A stretch of DNA of 26,991 nucleotides. Origin: JAFGPJ01 sp964439135 (GTDB taxonomy: Bacteria > Planctomycetota > Phycisphaerae > Sedimentisphaerales > Anaerobacaceae). The notes under the pieces were generated by a model. The model worked only from the letters and a program-made list of their open reading frames with translations, searched no databases and was not told the DNA's origin. Each line of letters opens with the position of its first letter. The first letter of the stretch is position 1. Both the position numbers and the translations under genes were made by a program. The DNA is taken from NCBI GenBank assembly GCA_964439135.1, contig CAYTNN010000038.1, positions 1 through 26,991 on the forward strand, written 5' to 3'. Positions 1 to 5,805 of this stretch are shown piece after piece.

Positions 1-50
1 GTGTTACCTATGTAGTCGGTACATTCTGTTACCTATGTTTCGGTTGACAC
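1..50. mobile_element. Possible end of an insertion sequence (remnant at window edge)
   Basis: The 12-mer TGTTACCTATGT occurs twice, at 2-13 and 28-39, 26 bp apart, and the block ends in TTGACAC. Read on the - strand it begins GTGTCAACCGAAACATAGG and repeats ACATAGGTAACA. Short internal repeats starting with TGT resemble the ends of IS21- or IS481-type elements, in which terminal repeats are transposase binding sites. The body of the element would lie to the left of the window. No transposase fragment is visible, so the family name is from memory of such ends and is tentative. Confidence 0.35.
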
Positions 51-126
51 ATGCCCATCGGCGCTTTTACCTCCCCCGCCGCCACGCCCATACCGGATGA
101 CATGTATTTTTTTAGATAAGAAAAGC

Positions 127-154
127 TTGCTATTAAATCCTTCTGCAGTATAAT
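127..154 (+). promoter_or_regulatory. Candidate sigma-70-type promoter for the LuxR-type gene
   Basis: TTGCTA at 127-132 and a perfect TATAAT at 149-154 are separated by 16 bp. The -10 box directly abuts the 38-bp hairpin at 155-192, so a transcript starting near 161 would begin inside the hairpin. The next gene on this strand starts at 310. This is a sequence match only. Confidence 0.4.
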
Positions 155-192
155 GCTCGTAGTCCTTTTGACTAATCAAAAGGACTACGAGC
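155..192. repeat. 38-bp palindromic repeat, copy 1
   Basis: Perfect inverted repeat: the arm GCTCGTAGTCCTTTTG (155-170) pairs with 177-192. One more A-T pair makes a 17-bp stem with a CTAA loop. Its reverse complement recurs at 667-704 with one base difference. No T-tract follows, so it does not look like an intrinsic terminator. Confidence 0.85.
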
Positions 193-221
193 TTCGTGGA
201 GTCGTTAGACCATGTATATGC

Positions 222-286
222 GAGGTATAAGTATTAGGTATGGATTTTCGGTACAGGTCTTAGGTATAGTTAATAGGTATAGGTTT
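222..286. repeat. 13-bp tandem repeat, five degenerate units
   Basis: Five units of exactly 13 bp start at 222, 235, 248, 261 and 274. Consensus is TAGGTATAGGTTT. The best conserved part is the first eight bases (TAGGTATA); the third unit is the most divergent (TCGGTACA). The array lies between hairpin copy 1 and the ribosome binding site of the LuxR-type gene. It would therefore be in the 5' leader of that gene, or act as an iteron-like protein binding array. Confidence 0.75.
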
Positions 287-309
287 TTGAGCATTGAGGG
301 AGACGAGCT

Positions 310-552
310 ATGGTTTTGAAGGCTAAACAATGGGACTATCTTAGTAAATGCTGGCATTTGACGCCGAGAGAAGTTCAAGTCGCGAAACTGGTATGCCAGG
401 GCCTCGATAACGAGCAGATCCGGCACAAGCTGCACATTGCATATAATACCGTCCGTGCCCATCTGGGTAACATGTTTCGCAAGGTCGGCGTCAGGGGCAA
501 AGCGGCCTTGATTCTCGAATTTGTTGCAGTCTTGCAGAGAGCCAAAATTTAG
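310..552 (+). CDS. Small LuxR/GerE-type helix-turn-helix protein
   Basis: An 80-residue protein consisting almost only of a LuxR/GerE DNA-binding domain. Residues about 16-70 carry the family signature: LTPREVQVAKLVCQG, then a recognition-helix segment around NTVRAHLGNMFRKVGV. ATG at 310 has AGGGAG seven bases upstream. There is no receiver or ligand-binding domain, so it is a stand-alone DNA-binding module. It may be an orphan regulator or the surviving part of a larger response regulator, although no upstream open frame for a lost domain is visible. The gene sits alone between two 38-bp hairpins and two tandem repeat arrays, and a 15-bp direct duplication overlaps its stop codon. Family call is firm; target genes are unknown. 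Confidence 0.75.
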   Translation: MVLKAKQWDYLSKCWHLTPREVQVAKLVCQGLDNEQIRHKLHIAYNTVRAHLGNMFRKVGVRGKAALILEFVAVLQRAKI

Positions 553-576
553 ACCGCTGATATTTAGACCCCTGGT
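547..576. repeat. 15-bp direct duplication across the LuxR-type stop codon
   Basis: Two adjacent 15-bp units, ATTTAGACCGCTGAT (547-561) and ATTTAGACCCCTGGT (562-576), share 12 of 15 bases. The first contains the TAG stop codon (550-552) of the LuxR-type gene. Further copies are not recognisable. Confidence 0.5.
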
Positions 577-666
577 AATCCGTACGCAGACCAACCCCGG
601 CGCCACGGTACTCAACGCAGTTTCCCGCCCTTCCGACAGTCACCCCGACACTTATTTGCTTGACAT

Positions 667-704
667 GCTCGTAGTCCTTTCGATTAGTCAAAAGGACTAC
701 GAGC
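667..704. repeat. 38-bp palindromic repeat, copy 2 (inverted relative to copy 1)
   Basis: This is the exact reverse complement of 155-192 except for one base (C at 681, which breaks one stem pair). The loop reads ATTAGT here and ACTAAT in copy 1, which sets the relative orientation. The two copies bracket the LuxR-type gene. A TTGACA at 660-665 overlaps the left edge, but no matching -10 box follows. Confidence 0.85.
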
Positions 705-714
705 ATTGTAGTAA

Positions 715-810
715 TCGGAAGGATTGGGAGGGGGAATTTGGGTCTGTTGGTATATGGGTCAGCATGTATATCGGGGAGTTGATATTTGGAAGAGTTGGTA
801 TAGAAGGAAA
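715..810. repeat. 16-bp tandem repeat, five to six degenerate units
   Basis: Units start every 16 bp at 731, 747, 763, 779 and 795, with a weaker one at 715. Representative units are TTGGTATATGGGTCAG (747-762) and TTGATATTTGGAAGAG (779-794). The TTGGTATA core resembles the TAGGTATA core of the 13-bp array at 222-286. Both arrays lie just to the right of a copy of the 38-bp hairpin. Confidence 0.65.
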
Positions 811-976
811 TTAAAGGTGTGCGGGGAGATTGGCGTTTCTTATGCGTAAACACTCCCTCAAGGCGAATTAAAGGCGTGCAGTATGCTCTGTAGGAAAGCT
901 CTAATAAATTGCATGTTTTAAGATTGCTTGCTGTTTTCGTCTGTTTTTTATAACGGCAATCGATTCGAAAAAGTAT

Positions 977-1007
977 TTGACATTTGGCCTCGATTGTGAA
1001 ATCATAT
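977..1007 (+). promoter_or_regulatory. Weak promoter candidate upstream of the aldo/keto reductase-like gene
   Basis: A perfect TTGACA lies at 977-982. The best -10-like hexamers are ATCATA (1001-1006, 18-bp spacer) or TCATAT (1002-1007, 19-bp spacer). It is about 110 bp before the ATG at 1116. The -10 box is poor, so this is only a candidate. Confidence 0.25.
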
Positions 1008-1115
1008 CTGAAGTTTAATTTCGAATAGAGTTTAAGAGCGGCTTGCCGGATTAAACGCAGGCTCGTTTCAGAATATGACAGCCAAAACCAGTTCGAATCG
1101 ATTAGGAGAAGACCA

Positions 1116-2282
1116 ATGAAGAACGATGAACTTTCACGAAGAGATTTCATGCGGAACACGTCCGTAGTGGCTGCGGGGACCATCGCCGGGGCGCTGGCAG
1201 GCAATACGCAGGCCGCAGAACCCGTAAATACATCGAAGATTATGAACTTTCACGAAAAGATGAACTACCGCCGGATGGGCAAGTCGAACCTGATGATCTC
1301 CGAGGTCAGCCTTGGCGGGCACTGGAAGAACCGCAACGCCGGCCGGTACTGGGACAGCTTCGCCAACGAGGAAGTGCCCTCGGACGTCGCTAAGAACCGC
1401 ACGGACGTGGTCAGCGCTTGTATCGATTCCGGCATAAATTATCTCGATATTACCACCGCGGCCGAGTGCCTCTGCTACGGCGAAGCCATTAAAGGACGCC
1501 GGGACAAGATGCACATCGGCGCCGATATTCATAACCTCGGCCCGCGCGGGTCCGATCGCTGTAACGTAAAAGCTCAGACCCTTAACGTCGAGACGTGCCT
1601 TCGCCTGCTGAAGACCGATTATATCGATATCTGGCGGCCGCAGGCAAAGATGGCGGGCCAGCTCGGAACCGATCAGCTCAATACAGACGAAGAAGTGGAA
1701 TCTCTGATCGAGACCTTCCAGAAGTTGAGAAAGGAAGGCAAGGTACGGCATCTCGGCATGTCATGTCACTGCCGGCCCTGGCTCGAGCACGTGCTCAATA
1801 AGTATCCGGAGTTCGAGATGATAATCTTCCCGTGCAGCTCGAAGACCAAGGCCAAGAGCGGCTCCCCGGTCGCCGGCAACGTCGAGGAGGTCAATCCGGG
1901 TCACGGCTCCGACCAGACGCAGAGCATTTTCGAAACGGTTGTTAAGCAGGACGTCGGAATCGTTACGATTAAGCCCTACTTCGGCGGCAGCCTGTTCGAA
2001 AGCTACGGCAAAGTCAAGTTCCCCGTCATGGGCGTGGGCAGTAAGACAGAAAACGACATGGCGAGGCTGACGCTCCAGTGTATTCTTGCCAATCCGTCCA
2101 TCACGGCAGCGGTGCCGGGAATCTCAACGCCTTATGAAGCGGAAAACGCCGCTCGTGCTTCTTATACCCGTCCGCTCGGAATGTCCGCTGCGGATAAGCA
2201 GTGGCTGACGGAAATCACCGATCAGCAATGGGCAAATCTGCCGCAGGAATATGAATGGCTGCGCGACTGGGAAGTTGTTTAA
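1116..2282 (+). CDS. Tat-exported aldo/keto reductase-like protein, tetrad degenerate
   Basis: A 388-residue protein. The N-terminus has a twin-arginine motif SRRDFM (residues 7-12) followed by a hydrophobic stretch and AQAA-like cleavage region near residue 33, so Tat export is likely. Residues about 48-350 follow the aldo/keto reductase barrel: YRRMGKSNLMISEVSLGG at the start, KGRRDKMHIG, the KTDYIDIW strand and LRKEGKVRHLGMS. The usual Asp fits D111. However, the segment that normally carries the catalytic Tyr is shortened, the Lys of the ATK motif aligns with D137, and the His of the YIDLYxxH strand aligns with Q176. The fold is therefore clear but classical NADPH-dependent reduction is doubtful. 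AGGAG lies seven bases before ATG 1116. The next gene is another exported protein 114 bp downstream and may be co-transcribed. Confidence 0.8.
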   Translation: MKNDELSRRDFMRNTSVVAAGTIAGALAGNTQAAEPVNTSKIMNFHEKMNYRRMGKSNLMISEVSLGGHWKNRNAGRYWDSFANEEVPSDVAKNRTDVVSACIDSGINYLDITTAAECLCYGEAIKGRRDKMHIGADIHNLGPRGSDRCNVKAQTLNVETCLRLLKTDYIDIWRPQAKMAGQLGTDQLNTDEEVESLIETFQKLRKEGKVRHLGMSCHCRPWLEHVLNKYPEFEMIIFPCSSKTKAKSGSPVAGNVEEVNPGHGSDQTQSIFETVVKQDVGIVTIKPYFGGSLFESYGKVKFPVMGVGSKTENDMARLTLQCILANPSITAAVPGISTPYEAENAARASYTRPLGMSAADKQWLTEITDQQWANLPQEYEWLRDWEVV

Positions 2283-2396
2283 GGCAGAATACAGGACACA
2301 GAATACAGAACATAAAAGACGGATGACTTTCTGCTGTCGTGGGTTCCGGTCGACCACCGAATCACTTGAATTTCGGTCCAATACAAGGAGAGAAAA

Positions 2397-3458
2397 GTGC
2401 GCTCTTACATTCGAATAAATCCGTATCTTATCGCGGCGATAATTGTTGTTGCAGGTTTCGCCGGCGTTCTGGCAATCTGTTCGGCGGAAGAATCGCAGGC
2501 TGAAAAACCGAACGAAAACAGCAAATGCTACGTTTGCCATCCGGATATGAAAACCGAGGAGCTGACTACAGACCACCTGGACATGGATGTCACCTGTGAC
2601 GAATGTCACGGCTCCTCGACCGAGCACATGCACGATGAGATGCTGATGACCAAGCCCGACCTTCTGTTCGGCCGGTCGGAGGTCGAGAGGATGTGTTCGA
2701 ATCCATCGTGTCACAAGCCCGGCGACGGCCGTGAAGTCTACGGGCGCCAAGACCACAAGGATCCCGCAGCGGTTGAAGAATTTTTCGAGAAATGGACCGG
2801 CCGGATGCGCCCGAACGGCCGGGCCGTCGCGCATAATTCGGTCTGCACAGACTGTCACGGCACTCACAATATCAGCAAACCGCTCGAAACAAAGTCCGGC
2901 GACGAGCAGCAGGCCGAGTGGGTCGCCGCCTTCAACGGCCGTGACCTGGCGGGCTGGCAAACTTCGGCTGCCGCTAACTGGAAGGTTCAATCCGGCCGGA
3001 TCGTTGGAACCGCCGGCACGAATGATAAAGCCAGCACGCTCTGGACCGAAGCGATACACGAGAACTACCTGCTGGCGATAACGTTCCGGGTGACGTGGCC
3101 GGTTCACGCCGGCATCTGGCTGCGCGGCACCGAATCCAAAAGCGGCCCGCGCATCGAGATTTTCGATTCGGCGCCGGCCTTTACCGGCAGCGTCCTTTTG
3201 CCGGATAAAGGACTGGCCCTGACCAACATCCGCGAGGACCTCGTGGACCGTGAAAGCTGGAACACCATCTCGGCCAGGGTCGATGGCGACAAGGTCCAGG
3301 TCTGGCTGAACGGCGAGGAAATCGGGTCTGTCCGGGGAATCGAGCCGGCAAAAGGTAAAATCGGGCTATACATCGAAAAGCACCCCACCTCCAAATCCGG
3401 TCAATTCAGCGTCCGCGAAGTGCAGATCCATAAATTAGCCGAGCCTGAAGAAAAATAA
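2397..3458 (+). CDS. Tetrahaem-type cytochrome c domain fused to DUF1080
   Basis: A 353-residue protein starting at GTG 2397, with AAGGAG six bases upstream. Residues about 10-30 form a hydrophobic signal or anchor. Residues 44-154 hold haem-binding motifs CYVCH (44-48), CDECH (67-71) and CTDCH (150-154), plus an atypical CSNPSCH (100-106) with four residues between the cysteines. Several other His residues (60, 77, 79, 120, 146) could be axial ligands. From about residue 175 (WVAAFNGRDLAGWQ) to the end is a DUF1080 domain, a concanavalin-like beta-sandwich also called the 3-keto-disaccharide hydrolase domain. DUF1080 is common in Planctomycetota and Verrucomicrobiota, often in exported proteins. 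Joining it to a small multihaem cytochrome suggests sugar-related redox chemistry outside the cytoplasm, which is inference. The reading frame is continuous across the junction. Confidence 0.8.
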   Translation: MRSYIRINPYLIAAIIVVAGFAGVLAICSAEESQAEKPNENSKCYVCHPDMKTEELTTDHLDMDVTCDECHGSSTEHMHDEMLMTKPDLLFGRSEVERMCSNPSCHKPGDGREVYGRQDHKDPAAVEEFFEKWTGRMRPNGRAVAHNSVCTDCHGTHNISKPLETKSGDEQQAEWVAAFNGRDLAGWQTSAAANWKVQSGRIVGTAGTNDKASTLWTEAIHENYLLAITFRVTWPVHAGIWLRGTESKSGPRIEIFDSAPAFTGSVLLPDKGLALTNIREDLVDRESWNTISARVDGDKVQVWLNGEEIGSVRGIEPAKGKIGLYIEKHPTSKSGQFSVREVQIHKLAEPEEK

Positions 3459-3867
3459 TCCGCGTTTTGCCGGAAACGGGTCGATCCGGCAGCAACATTC
3501 GGATGCCGGAGATTCGGTGCGCCATCATGCAAACGCCCTGCCGTAAGATTTGTCCTGACTTGATTGCGGTGACTTTTTCTTCACGATTGATAATTTTGAG
3601 ATAGCTGTAGCTGCTGGGCTTCTTCACAATAACATCCGATATTATTGACTATTAAAGTCTCTATTCTGTCCCGCCGAATACACACCCAATTTTGAGACCG
3701 GTCGCAATGTGGTTTATTCACAATATAAGGTAGATTAAAAGGCCGGAAAGGACGAAAAAATATAAAATAATTTGAAGAAATATGGGGCCTTGAGTGTATA
3801 TTGTTGTGGAAACAAAGTAAAGAAACTGCGTTTGAATCGAAAGACTCTGCTTTTGGAGCCGAAGAGA
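3459..3867. other. 409-bp region between the cytochrome fusion and the sigma factor gene
   Basis: It holds a 7-bp hairpin near its start (3468-3491) and AT-rich sequence with several promoter-like but unconvincing hexamers before the sigma factor gene. An open frame continues in the sigma factor frame back to a TTG at 3772, which gives a basic, non-conserved N-terminal extension. The GTG at 3868 is preferred. No RNA gene was recognised. Confidence 0.5.
3468..3491 (+). terminator. Hairpin after the cytochrome-DUF1080 gene
   Basis: TGCCGGA (3468-3474) pairs perfectly with TCCGGCA (3485-3491) across a 10-nt loop, nine bases after the stop codon. No run of T follows, so it may be a 3'-end stabilising hairpin, not a true intrinsic terminator. 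Confidence 0.25.
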
Positions 3868-4455
3868 GTGACGAGCGTGTGCCAGGAAGAAACAATAGTT
3901 TTGCAGCGTTGCCAGCGGGGCTCGTCAGAGGCTTTCGAAGTTCTCGTAAACAAGTATATGAAAGACGCGTATTTTATTGCATTAGGTCTTGTGGGCAATC
4001 GCGAAGATGCGATGGACCTGTCACAAGAGGCCTTCGTTCGAGCATACCGGCATATCAAAGACGTTAAGCCCGGCCGGAAGTTCTTTCCCTGGTTCTATCA
4101 AATCCTGAAAAACCTGTGCATTAGCCATCTAAGAAAACGACGGTACCGGCGGGCCAGCTCTCTCAATTCGGAGGACTGCCCCGAAGTGGCCTCCACGGAC
4201 GATTGCTTTTCGCCCGAGGAGGTGGCGAGCAGAAACGAGATAAAAGACAACGTCTGGCAGGCAATCGGAAAGCTGGACGAGAAACATCGCGAGGTGATTA
4301 TATTGCGACACTTTAAAAACATGTCATACGACCAGATCGCCGAGGCCCTGTTTTGCAACAAGGGCACCGTGACGAGCAGGTTGTACTACGCCCGCAAGAG
4401 ACTTGAAGAATTATTAGGCACGGGAAAAGGAGGTTTTATCCATGACATGCCATGA
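3868..4455 (+). CDS. ECF-type RNA polymerase sigma factor
   Basis: About 195 residues from GTG 3868, chosen because GGAG lies at 3855-3858 and because family homology begins here (EETIVLQRCQRGSSEAFEVLV). Region 2 includes the -10-binding segment EDAMDLSQEAFVRAYRHI and the following FFPWFYQILKNLCISHLRK. Region 4 is LDEKHREVIILRHFKNMSYDQIAEAL and ends in a GTVTSRLYYARKRL recognition helix. A TTG at 3772 in the same frame would add 32 basic residues and is less likely. The 3' end overlaps the zinc-finger anti-sigma gene by 14 bp, so the two are translationally coupled. It probably controls its own operon, including the membrane-protein genes downstream. Confidence 0.9.
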   Translation: MTSVCQEETIVLQRCQRGSSEAFEVLVNKYMKDAYFIALGLVGNREDAMDLSQEAFVRAYRHIKDVKPGRKFFPWFYQILKNLCISHLRKRRYRRASSLNSEDCPEVASTDDCFSPEEVASRNEIKDNVWQAIGKLDEKHREVIILRHFKNMSYDQIAEALFCNKGTVTSRLYYARKRLEELLGTGKGGFIHDMP

Positions 4456-4888
4456 TTATAAAGACCTGTTAATGGGCTACCTGGACAACGAACTGAGCGA
4501 AGAGCAGAGAAATCGGTTCGAAGAGCATTTGGCCGGGTGCCCGGAATGTGCCGGCGAGCTTAAAGAGTTCCAGAAACTCAAAGCGATAACCGACGAAGTG
4601 ACTTTGGTCGAACCCGAGGATCGGATATGGCAGGACTACTGGAACGGGGTCTATAACCGTATCGAGCGCAGCATCGGGTGGTTAATATTTTCGGTTGCTG
4701 CTATCCTTCTGGCAATCTACGGCGGTTTCAAGCTGATAGAGGAAATCATCACGGATGCCACGACAGGGATGCTCTTGAAGCTCGGCCTGCTTGCACTTAT
4801 AGTAGGGCTGGCGATATTGTTTATCTCGGTATTACGGGAGAGAATTTATTTCTGGAGTAAAGACCGGTACAGGAATGTAAGGAGATAA
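4442..4888 (+). CDS. Zinc-finger anti-sigma factor, membrane-anchored
   Basis: A 148-residue protein with an N-terminal zf-HC2 domain. Cys3, His29, Cys33 and Cys36 form the HxxxCxxC zinc-binding pattern of ZAS anti-sigma factors, which bind and silence a cognate ECF sigma factor. Two hydrophobic helices follow at about residues 77-99 and 112-134, so it sits in the inner membrane with the zinc finger in the cytoplasm. The start ATG 4442 has AAAAGGAGG upstream and lies inside the end of the sigma gene, the usual sigma/anti-sigma arrangement. The two-helix tail leaves little periplasmic sequence, so sensing may occur within the membrane or through a partner. Confidence 0.88.
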   Translation: MTCHDYKDLLMGYLDNELSEEQRNRFEEHLAGCPECAGELKEFQKLKAITDEVTLVEPEDRIWQDYWNGVYNRIERSIGWLIFSVAAILLAIYGGFKLIEEIITDATTGMLLKLGLLALIVGLAILFISVLRERIYFWSKDRYRNVRR

Positions 4889-4892
4889 AGCG

Positions 4893-5207
4893 ATGCTTTT
4901 GTCCACAACGGATACGATTCATGGCAAGAAGATTGTAAAGCACCTCGGGCTTGTTCGGGGAAATACGATCAGGGCCCGTCACATCGGCAGGGACATCATG
5001 GCGATAATTAGGCACATAATCGGCGGCGAAATAACCGATTATACAAAGATGATGGCTGAGTCCCGCGAACAGGCTATCGACAGGATGATAGAAGACGCTC
5101 AAAATCTCGGCGCTAACGCTATTGTGCATATGGGCTTTTCAACGCAGATGGTAATGGGAGGAGCATCGGAGATTTTAGCTTACGGCACGGCCGTGGTAGT
5201 AGAGTGA
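4893..5207 (+). CDS. YbjQ/UPF0145 family protein
   Basis: A 104-residue protein matching the YbjQ (DUF74, UPF0145) family in full length. It begins MLLSTTDTIHGKKIVKHLGLVRG and has the conserved middle ARHIGRDIMAIIRHIIGGEITDYTKMM and the C-terminal NAIVHMGFSTQ and AYGTAVVVE segments. The family forms pentameric cytoplasmic rings with uncertain function; it has been called a heavy-metal-binding domain. It begins four bases after the anti-sigma stop codon, so it belongs to the sigma operon. The family call is firm and the function is not known. Confidence 0.88.
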   Translation: MLLSTTDTIHGKKIVKHLGLVRGNTIRARHIGRDIMAIIRHIIGGEITDYTKMMAESREQAIDRMIEDAQNLGANAIVHMGFSTQMVMGGASEILAYGTAVVVE

Positions 5208-5259
5208 ATTTTCAGGTCAGTAATTGCAGTTTTTCATGGTTCTTACGAAAGGAGACCAA

Positions 5260-5727
5260 ATGGATGCGATTAAAGATTTTTTGAAGCCGGAGTTGATATG
5301 GTTCCTGGTAGGACTCGTACTGCTGGTTCTTGAGTTCATCATGCCGGGGCTGATTATCGCCTTCTTCGGCATAGGCGCCTGGATCGTCGCGATTATCTGC
5401 CTTCTGAGCGCTTATGTCACCGGCTCAATAAACGCCCAGTTAATCATATTCATTATTGCTTCCGTGCTGTCACTGCTGCTGCTTCGGAAATGGCTCAAGG
5501 GGATATTTATCGGGCATGTCAAGTCCAAACAGGACATGACGGAAGACCTTAATGAGTTCATTGGTGAACGGGTGGTTGTCAAAGCGAAAATCACGCCGAA
5601 GGCCGTCGGCAAAGTCGAACTTCACGGCACAAACTGGATCGCTGAAGCGGATGAAGAAATCGCAGAGGGAACCGTTGTCAAGATTATCGCAAAAGACAAC
5701 CTGACTCTGAAGGTTAAAGCAGTGTAA
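5260..5727 (+). CDS. NfeD family membrane protein (short form)
   Basis: About 156 residues from ATG 5260, chosen for AAAGGAG at 5248-5254; an in-frame ATG at 5224 lacks a ribosome binding site. The N-terminal half has three hydrophobic helices (LIWFLVGLVLLVLEFIMPG and two more up to about residue 75). The C-terminal half is the NfeD OB-fold beta barrel (GERVVVKAKITPKAVGKVELHG to the end). There is no serine protease domain, so it is the short NfeD form. Such proteins are usually encoded next to SPFH/stomatin proteins and act with them in membrane microdomain organisation, as here with the gene at 5806. Confidence 0.88.
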   Translation: MDAIKDFLKPELIWFLVGLVLLVLEFIMPGLIIAFFGIGAWIVAIICLLSAYVTGSINAQLIIFIIASVLSLLLLRKWLKGIFIGHVKSKQDMTEDLNEFIGERVVVKAKITPKAVGKVELHGTNWIAEADEEIAEGTVVKIIAKDNLTLKVKAV

Positions 5728-5805
5728 AAGACGGAATTTAACGGCCGGTTATCGGTCAGAATTAAAAACAGCATACAAACTATTTAACTACGAAAGGAGA
5801 TAGCC

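Larger units (their letters stand above)
553..1115. other. 563-bp intergenic region, repeat-rich, no gene found
   Basis: No convincing coding frame on either strand. It holds hairpin copy 2 (667-704), a 16-bp tandem array (about 715-810) and a further direct repeat, AATTAAAGGTGTGCGG at 809-824 versus AATTAAAGGCGTGCAG at 866-881. Positions 882-1115 are AT-richer and include a candidate promoter for the gene starting at 1116. A 237-codon open frame on the - strand across this region lacks any recognisable domain and runs through the repeats, so it was not called. Confidence 0.6.

Noticed and set aside
155..192. Reading the 38-bp hairpin as an intrinsic terminator.
   Set aside because: No T-tract follows on either strand, and a near-identical inverted copy occurs at 667-704, which points to a repeat element or operator.
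205..615. A 136-codon open frame on the - strand opposite the LuxR-type gene.
   Set aside because: The + strand gene has a clear LuxR HTH domain and ribosome binding site; the - strand frame runs through the 13-bp array and matches nothing.
222..810. A CRISPR array, because of regularly spaced repeats.
   Set aside because: Units are only 13 or 16 bp, directly adjacent without spacers, and degenerate; no cas genes are present.
491..1204. A 237-codon open frame on the - strand across the repeat-rich region.
   Set aside because: It crosses the tandem repeats and hairpin, has no recognisable domain and overlaps the well-supported start of the gene at 1116; the frame is best explained by repeat composition.
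2124..3107. A 327-codon - strand open frame.
   Set aside because: It is antisense to the reductase-like gene and the cytochrome-DUF1080 gene, both of which carry strong motifs.
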